Shown here one piece after another: positions 45,102-57,100 of a stretch of DNA of 64,000 bases; the first letter of the stretch is position 1; each line of letters begins with the position of its first letter. The stretch covers positions 397,189,037 to 397,253,036 of the forward strand of contig NC_080672.1 in NCBI RefSeq assembly GCF_030247195.1, in the 5' to 3' direction. The position numbers and the translations under genes are program-made. The notes beneath the pieces were generated by a model. It searched no databases. It was not told the origin of the DNA and saw only the letters and a program-made list of their open reading frames with translations. The stretch comes from Topomyia yanbarensis. Lineage: Eukaryota; Arthropoda; Insecta; Diptera; Culicidae.

Positions 45102-48100
45102 CTGCGAACGGGGGAGGAAATGATGGAAAATATGAGGCTTAGAAAGCATATATGTAGTGCAAAACGTTGATCTTTTTGCACTGAAATTAAATATTTTGCA
45201 TTTTGCAACTTTCTCGCATAACCGCACGGACACGGGCAAACTAATGCACCTGCTAATGGAGCCCGAGACTGAAAGCGATTGCGCTTGCAAGCTGAATCCA
45301 TTTGCTGTAGCTTAGCAGCGGGTTCGAGATGGTTAAAAATAATTTTCTTGGAAAATCCTTGTAGTCACTTTCCAGCACAAAAATCATTGCGTTATTTTTG
45401 GTGAAAATTTTCAATGCGAAGTAAATAATAACGAGAGTCTTTGATTGATTATCTACTCTTTCAGTTATTACGGTATACTATAAAGCTTTCCATTAAATTT
45501 TCGATTGTTCTATAAATACAGAGAAAATGACTACAATTGGAAAGGAATCTTTCATTGATACTAACGTGCGATTGGGAATGTTTTTCAGATTTTGTCTACA
45601 TCTGATTGCACCGAAAAAATATCCTAAATTAAAGGTTTACCAAAAGATACACGCACGATTAGCTATACAACAAATTAAATTAACTATCAACGTTACTTAA
45701 GAAAACGAAACATATTTCGATACGTACCGTAAGCGACGGCCAGCAGGCTAGCCACCGAACAAACGGTAGCAATTCCGACATAGGTGCCGAATCCGGCGGC
45801 AAACTGCACACATCCGTAGATAATTCCGACAAACAGGAACGACTCGAAGAACGCTTTCGGCACCGTCAACAGTGCCTTGTGAGCGTAGTAGGCCGAAAGG
45901 CGGTACGTCCGTTCGCCCACCTCCCGTCGCAGCAGGGGCAGCTCCAGCGGGAACATGTAGAACACGGCATAGCTGACGGTGTAGAGCAGCTCGCAGAGCA
46001 TGAGGAAAAACGCCCCGCGGATATCTTGGATCGCCGTCTGGCTGGTGGGAGTGATGTGAAAGTATAGCGCCGAGATGGTAATGCTGGTGATCTAGATAGG
46101 CACATGCCACGCACGAACACCCATAAGCACGCCGATACACGCCCCGGCGCGGCAGGTTGATCCGATCAATGATCATCGGATCCAAATTGAGCAAAAAACG
46201 GCCAGATGGGCAAAGTGGAAGAGGAACAAAGAAGAAGAAAAGTATGCTTCGAATGAGATCAGATATTTTAAATGGTCGTGTGCCGCGTCTGTGATAATGT
46301 GGAAAATTGCGGAAACTTACCAGAAATAAAGATGTCACTATAACGTATTCGCGAATGTTGCGTGTGCTATCGATGACACCGCGGTGCAGCAGGAGGTAGA
46401 GTTGGGTTGACCAGTCAGGTTGACGGTTGTTCCTGTGGACAAGATACGAATTTAAATTCAAATGGTGGGTTTAAACCAACTGTTAATCTTTTCAAAGTAT
46501 TTATCAAACTTTAATTCTTTCATCAATTACAAAGCTGTGCTTCTGTTTGTTGTTTAAATGTCGTCCGATTGGACTGACTGGGGTTCTCTGTGCATTGGAA
46601 ATGGAATATTTTATCAATCTATTTGAGTAAGTTCAGTATTAGTTTAGAGTGTCCGGTTTTCCCAAGCCAAATTAAATCGAAAAAATAAAAGTTTAATCGG
46701 TCAATTCCACGATTTTTTTGTTTTTCTCTCATAGAAAGGTTAAGCAGCCATTGTTTCTTTAATTCAGTTTATTTTATTATTGCGGTGCGTTGCGGTCGCC
46801 TGAAAGTACCAATTTTTTTTTTCAAAACTTTTGAAATTAAGGAAAAGTTTTTAATTATTTTAGTACCAGAAATATTTTCGAACCAGTTGGAATTGATTCT
46901 ACGGGGTACAATGAATTTCGCAAAGGAAAAAAAACGCTTTTTTGAAAACTCGATCGGCCTACCCTTGAGTCAATTTCACCAGGGGTGTCTTGTATGAGTT
47001 TTTTAGACAATTTACATGAATAAAATCTCACATTTCTACCGCTAAGTGCCACATGAGATTACCGCTACATATGAAAAAAGAGTGATAATTCAATTACGTA
47101 CAATTTTGTCGAAGACTACAATTTAATTCAACTTTAGGAGAAGTTATCAAACTTTTAACGAAGTATTGTCTGAGGCCCATGCACAGAAAATGCTCGTGAT
47201 TTTTCTACGTTTCTTATAAAGGAAAGGTTAAACTTTGGAGATTTTTATGAGACCTGGGCCGAGTATTGCGTACCAATCGACTCAGCTCAACAAATTGGGT
47301 AAATATCTACTATATAGAAGGAATGAAATTGGTTAGAGGTAGTGTCTGATTGGTTTGAAGTAGTTAATCCTTATGACTAAACTTAAACCTCTTGTATCTT
47401 GCCATCCGAGGCCACCGTTACACCTTAAAAACATTGTAACTAAAATCATACATAAAGTACCGTGGAACATTCACGTTTTTACGTGACGAAAACAGGACTT
47501 TGAACAAAAATCATATGTTTTATAATTATGTTCAGCTTCAGTAACGTCCTCATAACGCTTTTATTGGTGGAAATATTTGTTTTTGTTTTGTGAAATTTAG
47601 TCACAGTTTCCTTGTCATTAACAAATCGATTTTCTGTACGCGAACTTAGTTCGCAAAATCAAAACATTGTGGATATTTTCTCGTGATCTATTTCACGAAA
47701 ATCGGAATTTTATTCATGAATATATTATGATGCCTAATATATTAGTCATGACTTACCATTCGTGCTCCTGAAATAGTTCACAAAATCATGAAATATTATT
47801 CATGTATTCGTGAACTCGTTCATGATTCCTAGTATAGTAGTCACGACTGACCATGCGTACTTGTGAAATAAATCACAAAATTATAAAATGTTAGTCACGT
47901 CGTGTACTGGTTCATTTTATTTAATATAATAGTCACAAGTTACCATTCGTGCTTGTTTTTTTTTAAATCTAATGATTTAGTTGAAACGGCTCAATGCGTT
48001 AGCACAACTGAGCCGTGGGTCTTTTAATTTGTTTACAATAAGTAAAAATTAAAAAAAATCTAAGAATGTCGGTCTGCCAGATCTTGTTGACGCAGTTTGC

Positions 48101-51100
48101 TGCTGCGTGTTGAGATCCTTTTGCTTGGCGGTGAAACCACTCGCGCTTGTGAAATAGTTCACAAAGCCATCAAGTATTGATGGCAAGCATGGGAAAAATC
48201 GCATCGTGAACTGATCGTTCGCGCTTCGCAAGCAAGCTTTCTTCAGTTGTGATGCATTCTGTTAGCTTCGAAAATGACACCTAGCAACCTGTCGTTACGG
48301 ACACATGCGATTCAAAGCTATAACAACCAACGAAGAAGCACATCAGTTGTGTTTTAATACTTTCCTTCCCCAACGCGGATGGCTTCGTTCGCGAAGCTCT
48401 TCTCGAGCGGTTCGCGGTTTGCATAGGATTTTCATTATACAGTTTTATTTCATTTTCATATTCGCAGAATATAATTAATACTTGGAAAACCATATACCAT
48501 TTTAAAACTAGCTGATAATCAGCATGGTTTTAAAAATTTGCAACAATGCACTGCTAACAAATAGGCCGCAAGGAACTTCAGTAGATCAAATTGCTAGTAG
48601 TGTATCACAAAACTACCCATAACGCGATCTGTCAGCAAAAAATTCAGTGCAAAAATAGGTACTATGTTTTAATCATGCATGAAGAAACCTTTGTGAGCTT
48701 CGCGAAGCTACGTGACAAACATTCACGAGCGAAGAATTGACGCTGCTCTTAAATTTTTAAGCTTCACTTTTGATTCGCAGTTTGTCCATCTAGTGACCTG
48801 CTCTGAAGTTATTAGACTTCTCTCTTCGTGCGTTGATTATGGTTAATTAGTGAGCACAAAATTTTGACTACTTTGTGATCCACAGTTAGCAACAGTCGCG
48901 CGAGTGAACGAATTTTCCCATGCCTGATTGATGGCATGATTCCTAATATATTAGCCAAGATCCAATGCTCGTGAAATGGTTCTCAAGTTCATTACATATT
49001 ATTCATGTATTCGTGAAGTGGTTCATGATTTCTAGTACATGATTCACGATCTATTTTGCGTGATCATATTGAATTTGATTCAACATGGTAATGAAATTTT
49101 CACGTGAGCCAATTTTACAAAATTTGGAGTATTAGTCGGGGAATCATTCTTGTTCCTTGCATTTTTTCATGAAATATCCAGCTGCTAGCGACCAAGAATC
49201 TAAGTAAGCTATAGAATAAAATTTTAATTCATGATAAGATGAACAGAAATTACAAAAATCACGACCATAAATCACGTAACTCGTGACAAAAATATCAAAA
49301 ATCGTCACTAAGATCCTGAAATCATTAGCATAAATAAACATTAGGGATTCATGTATCTCAAAATATCACGACAACATGAACGGAAATTATGAAAACCATG
49401 ACAAAGTTCTTGTAATCATGGACATAAATCACATCACGTGATTGAAATATTCAAAATCGTGTCTAGGATCCTGAAATCATGAACAAGAATCACTTTAGTC
49501 GTGACTGAAATATCACGATAACGTGAATAGAAATTACGAAAATCTCGACTAAGATCCTGAAATCATGAACATAGATCCCGCTACTCTGACATAAAAATCA
49601 GAGAGTAAACTCATGAATAAAATATCACGGTAGCGTGATAAGAAATCACAAAAAATGGGGATTAGCTCCTAAAATCATCAATATCCGATGACTATCGGCT
49701 GTGTATTCCCAAATTATGAACAAGACTCGTAACAAACATGTCCAGCGAACAACAGTAACCCAACCAAACAAGTACAGTGTGTCCCACATTAATACGTTCA
49801 TCCCATTTTTACAGGATAACTTTTTTTCTTTCGAACAAACTGCACCAAACTTTCAGCGCTTGTTTTAAAACTTAATCAACGATGTTTCTCGAAATTGGGA
49901 AGCTCTGGTGTGTTTCGTTCGTTTGTTTTGGCAATTTAAGTGAAAAAAGTGATGTCCCACATTTATACGTTCACCCAACTATTTTTCAAATAACTTTTTT
50001 ATATTCACACAAACTGCTCCAGATTTTCAGCGTTTATTTTAAAACTTAATCAACGATTTTTCTCGAAGTTTGGAAATCCTGGTGCATCTTGTTCGTTTGT
50101 TATGGCAATTTAAGTGAAAAATGTGTCCCTTATTTTTCCGTCAACCCTATTTTCTCAGAATAATTTTTTTTCCATTGAAACGTACTGCACCAAATTTTCA
50201 AAGTTTATTTTAAAGCCTAATTTACGATGTTTCTCAAAATTTCGAAGCTTTGGTGCATTTCGTTCGTTTGTTATGGCAGTTTAAGTGCAAAAAGTTGTTC
50301 CTGCATTTATACATTCACAAAGAAAAAATATGTTTTCCCAAAATATGCTTTATTTAAGTTTTATCCAGTAAAAATTAACACTTCAATCAATCGAATTACC
50401 ACCATTTTTGCATACAAGTTTCATTCGCTTCAGTATTTAATTATTACTATTTTCTATATTTCTTGCTATGAACTTGTTTTAGAATGGTTTGATTGCTTTC
50501 TTGAACTTTGCAACTGACGAATACTGCTTCGCGTTGTCATATACATCACGAATCATCATACTCGAAACATTTTCAATCGGGTAATGTCTGGAAAAAGGGA
50601 TATTAGAAGGGCTTCAAAGTGTATGACTTAATTCAAGAGAGCAATAAATATAGTATATCGTAATAATTAAATGCCGAAGCAAATGAAACTTGTATTCAAA
50701 AATGATGGGAATTCAACTGACTGATAAATGTAGTATTGATTATTACCCGATATTTACTCGAGTAAAGAATTTTTTGGGAACAACGATTTTGTTGTTTGTG
50801 AACATATAAATGCAGGAACAACTGTTTTGACTTTAGCTTCCATAACAAACGAACAAAACGCACCAAAGCTTCAAAATTTTGAGAAACATCGTAAATTGGG
50901 CTTTAAAATAAACTTAGAAAATTTGGTTCAGTACGCCTCAATGAAAAAAAAAATATTATGAGAAAATAGGTTTAACGGATAAATAAGGGACACATTTTCA
51001 CTTAAATTGCCATAATAAACGAACAAGATGCATCAGGATTTCCAAACTTCGAGAAAAATCGTTGATTAAGCTTCAAAACAAACGTTGAAAATCTGGAGCA

Positions 51101-54100
51101 GTCTGTGTGAATAGAAAAATAGTTATTTGAAAAATAGTTGGGTGAACGTATAAATGTGGGACAAAAAATAATGTGGGACACCAATTTTTTCACTAAAACT
51201 GCCAAAACAAATGAACGATACGCACCAGAGCTTCCAAATTTCGAGAAACATCGCTTATTAAGCTTTAAAACAAGCGCTGAAAATTTGGTGCAATTTGTTC
51301 AAGCAAAAAAAAGGTATCCTGTAAAAATGGGGTGAACATATGGGACACACTGTATATTGTTGGGGCGAACTAATATTGTGGAAACACAAATAGTGTCATG
51401 GATACGAGGTTTTGTTGTTCATAATTTTGGTCACAGTTTTCGTAAATCGTTCAGTTCACGAAGTTGCTATGATCGTTTTTCATGAATTTATGAACGGATG
51501 TACGCACTACTTCAGAGGGGATTATACTCATGATCTTTTTATATTGTGTTAATCTTTCATGTTTTTTTTTCCATTGATGCTTTTTCTTGCTTGCTGTCCA
51601 ACCTACTCGGTATATCTGACCTGCTCAGGTCTGCTACAAATATCGTCACCTGTTGAGACACGAACCGATCCGGAGGTGTCGACCATAATGATTTACATCT
51701 CTTTACAACCACCTTCGCAGGATTTCTTATCCTTCTTGGCACTGCTCGTTTCAATTTATTTGCAAGCTGCTGCTGAGAAACTCTCGGCGGCGGTATTTCT
51801 CCCGATACCGATGACCATTTTCGCAAATCATTTAACTGTCAGTCACTCTGACGGAGAGATCATCGGCTGTAAAATTTCTGCAGATAACGATCCCGCTGAT
51901 CGACCTTTGCTATATAGCTGATCTACTCACAACTAGTGCTAATATCGAAACATGGCGAAACGTGAACCGGCTCAGAGATGTCGACCAACTTACATCCCTT
52001 TTCAGCCACCTTCGCGAGGTTTCTTCCTTGGTTTTTTCAATGACTTGTTTCTAGAGTGACCGAACTCGAATGACACTGCTCGCTGTGGAATTTTATCCCT
52101 GAGCAGGAAGTTAATAAGTTTTTAAAAGTAATTCAAAACCCTCAGGGAGGGGTTTGAACCCCTAAAACCCTTTCCTTGCCCACGGGCCTGGTCTGAATAA
52201 ATTTTGTATCGGGCTGAACGGTGTATGGTGGTGAATCAGCAGTCGATTATCACGAACATTTTTCTTATGTTGTGAAAAAATGGATGAGTTTATCATAATA
52301 TGTTTGCGAAAATTGTAGTAGTATGTAGTATGAGTCATCTTTTGGCTGGCTTTTTTCTAGCAGAAGCATTTAAAAATAGAAAGGTTTTGTGGGGTACATT
52401 TGTGCCCCAGAGCTATTTGCAAACCCTGTTTATTCCATAACGGTTTATTTCAACTTCCATCCAAGTGGACTTAGCGTCAGCCCGGTGCATTTGACCAAGG
52501 CATTTGACGATTCAGAACCACGGCACTTGACCAGTGTCGTGCTTCTGAAGAGACGAAGTCGAAACGCAAATACCTGATCTAATCATAGTTAGGTTTTGTG
52601 CCCTTCATGTATAAAGACTGTTTTAACTCTTACGTCCCCAATCCCCATTTCATTGAAAATGTTAAATTTCAAAATAGTGGTTCTCTGCCGCGTTCCAAAG
52701 TTTTAGAAACCGAGGCCACCTTTCCGGAACTGACCGTAGTTCCGGATATGTTGTTGTGAGTACTGGGGTAACCCCCCGTCCGAAAAGCAAAAAACTTTCA
52801 TAGCGATCTTCAAACCAGTCTTGCAACGAACAAAACGTTATGATTTTGTAAAACAAACGCATTGTCCAACATTCTGAGGGTCTTTGGTCGAATTGGCCAA
52901 AACCCAGGGTATTCCGGGAACCTGGTTCCTCCGGCAAATAGAACACTTTTCGACTGATTATAAAACCCGTCTTGCGGGGTGTCAAACTTTAAAATTTTGC
53001 AAAACAAGTGCACTGGAGACCATTTTGAGGGTTTCTGGTTAAATTGGACACACCCCGGGATCTTCCGGGAGCCTGGCTCCTTCGGTAAAAAGGGACGATT
53101 TTGGACTGGTTTCAAAACCCGTCTGCAGCACTTTACACTTCATGATTTTACAAAACAAGCACACTGAAAGACATTTTGAGAGCATTTGGACGAAATGGCC
53201 ACACTCCGGGATATTTCGGGAACCGGGTTCCTCCGGTAAAGTAGATACTTTTGGACCTTTTTGAAACCCTGTCTTGCGGCATGTCAAACTGCATGAATTT
53301 GCGAAACAGGTACGCTAAAAGACATTTTGAGGGTTTTCGGTCTAATTAGCCACACTCCGGGGTATTCCGGAAACCTGGTCCCTCCGGCAAAGAGGACAAT
53401 TTTCGACTGGTTCCAAAACCGTCTTGCTGCACGTCAAATTTCATGATTTTGCTAAGCAAGTTCACTGAAGGACATTTTGGTTTTTTTGTCTAATTGATCA
53501 CACCCTGGAGTATACCGGGAACCCGGCTCCTCCGGCAAAGAGGACAATTTTCGACCAGTTATAAAACCCATCTTGAGACATGTCAAGCTTTATGATGTCA
53601 TTTTGAGTTTTTGGGCGAATTGGCCACAACTTGGGGCTATTCCGGAAACCTGGTTATCCGACAAAGAGGACACTTTTCAATTGATTATAAAATCCGTCTT
53701 GCGAGGTGTCAAACTTCATAATTTTGCGCAACCAGTGAACTGGAGAACATTTGGGGGTTGGTCAAATTGGACCCCGGGATATTCCGGAAAGAGGACAATT
53801 TTCGGCAAGTTTTGAAACATGTCATGCGATATGTCAATGATATATACGCTTTTCATATATTGTCATAGCTGAGAAACAGCTGAGGGTCCGAATTGGCCCA
53901 CTTCCCCCTATAGATTATTTTCTTGTATAATATTTACGAGACGAGTTTTAAAACCTGTCATGCGATATGTCCAACTTCATGATTTTCTAAAAATAATGTG
54001 CGCTGAAGAAAATCATAAATTTTTCGGAAAATGCTAAAATTTAACATGGATTTGATAAATTATTGAAAATTCAGAAACATAAGTAATCTAACAGATGTCG

Positions 54101-57100
54101 TTCCAGGCAAACAAGGAGAATCAAAATGGAACGGTTTTCAAACCTATAGGGGGAACTGAGCCAATTCGGACCTAGAAATGGTTTATGAGCTATAGAACTT
54201 GAACGAAGCAACCGATTCCAAATAAATATTTTTTCCTGAGAGCTGATCATTTCTAAGGCGACTTTTTCCAATATTTTGCCGTATTCTGTATAAACGGTTC
54301 TGTGCAAAAGTACATGAAAGGTCCGAATTATCTCAACCCGGTGCCGATTCGGACCATCCATTTCTTTTTGATTTTTTGCAATAGAAATGAATTCCTATTT
54401 TGGCCTAAGTAATTCCTATTGGATTTTCACTATATTTCGAATTGTGAAATGAAAAGTTCTCTTTGGTATACAAAATTTGGTAGGAAATATACAATGAAAA
54501 CTAAAAACTGGGCCAAATTACCTAAAACTAGGTTATGAGCTATAACGTCGAAATCTGTCAACCGATTTGCGAAAACTTATGTTTTTCTGAAAGCTCAACC
54601 GATTGCGCATACTTTCGTCTCAAACGGTTTTTCGCGGTCGCGAATCAGATCGTATAAACGGCAAAAAGCCCGATTTAGTCCAACCAATTTTCTAATATTC
54701 ACACGCCGATTAAACGAAAACAGTTGATAGTCTCGCCCAAAACAAGATATTAAATAAAAGATATTATGCGGTAGATTCAAAATCACGATAATGCTCTTGC
54801 TTTAATTAATTGTTGTTGTCAACAAAAATACTGTTTTTCGGCTTACACATTTTTCAAAACAGCAATGATGTCAAAGAATACGATCTTTTAAAGTGGGATA
54901 AATGTTCGAAAAAAATTTTAACGCATATAAACATTTTAGTGATTAATTCTCATAGAAATAATTATGGAGAATTAACTCTTCAAAAATAGTAAGAGATTTG
55001 GCGTCTTCAGCAAAGTTATTGATAATGTCATTTAGAACAATTTTGTTGGAAATATGAAGACTGCATGAACGCAGCATATCGAGATATAAAACAACATGCT
55101 ATATTTCTACTAAGTGGAGAAAAATTTAGGTAAAAACTATTTTTTCTGCACCAAGGAGAAAATTGCTTAAAACTATCATCGCGGGTTGAGAACACAAAAG
55201 CTATAATCAAATTAGTTATGGAATTTGCATTTTGTCTGACTTCTCATCAGAATCCGGCACTAACTTAGTGGCGTGACCAAGCTAGCGCCGAATTGATGCT
55301 ATCTCCAAAAAACGGAAACACTTTGTGAATCCCTAGTCCTTTAAAGTCAGTACTTTTCAATATATTATTTTTGTAAGTTTCAGAGACTCATACCTTGAAT
55401 GCAATTTGAATTTTATTGTTCATAAACCGCAGAAGAGATTTATCAAATACAGTAATATCAGAATAACTTGTTGTAAAGGTCTAAAAATTCTGCTTTGAAT
55501 TTGAATCAAATCCCAAAATAAGAGTACATTTTAGATCATATATTCAGATTGAGTAATATAGACTCCGCTAGCGAATGACGGATCTCAATAGTGGCATGTC
55601 TGTAATAATATACGAACATGGAACTATTGAGAACCAGAGCTACAGGTCCAAAGCCCTGGCAAAGGAGGATGGTTGTGATGATCTGGGCCGAGGTCACCAC
55701 GTAAAGCAAGTTAGGTCATAACCCCAATTCCAAGGCGTGAAGCGACCTGTGCCGAGGGATGAGTGATCGAGGGGGTGAAAAAGTTGCTCGATCGTTAACG
55801 GAGCCTGTGGGGTACCTGGGCAACCCCCACAGTAAGCGTCCCTTACCACGTTAATGCGGAGCTCTGGCGTGGCGGACATCTATTCTCGCGCTACTCGTGG
55901 GATTAAACATGGAGTTAACAAAAAATAAAAATAAACAGTCGGAGGTGCCAAACCCCTTCGCTAGAGGTGATTTGGCGAGGTCTCCCCCCGTGGGGAGAGT
56001 AGTGGAGCGATGAGTGCTGCATCTGAAAGCACCAGTGACCCCCCAGCAGCGGTAGGAAATAGCCCTACCAACGCACCGGACGGGCCATCATCGGCGATGC
56101 GCAAAGTGGTGGAGCAGCTCGATGCAATAATCGAGTACACTAGCGCAAAGCAAAATATAAGCAAGGAGTTAAAACAGAGTCTCCTGGAACTCCGAAAAAC
56201 TGTTCGTGTCGCAAGACAGAAACAGTAGGCTTATGCCAAGAGGGTGGAATGTCGGGAGAAGTCCGACAGAGAAACCCAGACAGTGCACAGTGGTCCCCCC
56301 ATAGGCCAATAATACAAAAAAAATATTTCGGCGAAGGCGTGTTTTTATCTTGCGAATACATCGTTCTGTATGTATATTTTATAGTTTCATAATTAATTTT
56401 GTCAATACTGAACTGGTTTTCTTAGTATATAGAAGAATGCATAGGGTGGTTCGTTATTTACCGATAATGTAAATAATATCGATAATCGATAGCTCACCAG
56501 AAAAATGTTTTTGTCGATCTGTAATTTTTAATATTCAATTTTTTTCAGATAACACTACTATTAGCTTTGTATTAAATGATAATTTTCAGTTTTTGGAGTG
56601 TAAGGAGAGCTGAAATATGAGTTTATTTGTATATGTAATAGAAAAATTAACCTGAAAATTTTCAATATGACTTTAACTAACTTTGTCCCTCGATATCCTT
56701 CCCGAACTTCTTTTCAAAATGGTCGTCAGACATTCCACATCCACTTAAACTAGGTTTCAGCTGCGCATCTCTGCGCCCAGAATGCCTAGAAAATCTAAGA
56801 TGTTGTACATGTTTAACGGGATAATGCAAGACGAAAAACTTTATATCAGATTGTCAAATTATATTACGATAATAATTACTACTGATCTCGAAACTATATA
56901 GCTTCTTTGTTATTTTCCCAAAATTTCTTATCGATCGAATCATTAGAACTTGAGTTATATCGATTTATTTGACGCTTCTCTTTGAAACACATGTCACTAC
57001 GGAATATTTGCTGTACGAGGCAAATGTCTCACTCCACTTTGTATTACAACTACGTTCCCAAGTACAAGTAGTATTTCTCCATTTTAAAATAGCTGGTACT

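Noticed and set aside
45748..46461. 237-codon minus-strand ORF suggesting a single large exon
   Set aside because: It reads through an intron (46,092-46,320) and in the wrong frame for the downstream exon. The ABCG motifs need the spliced model.
52662..53287. Possible repeat protein (LPEEPGSRN... peptides)
   Set aside because: The DNA period is about 150-151 bp with indels, so the frame is not kept between units. The peptides are by-products of the minisatellite.
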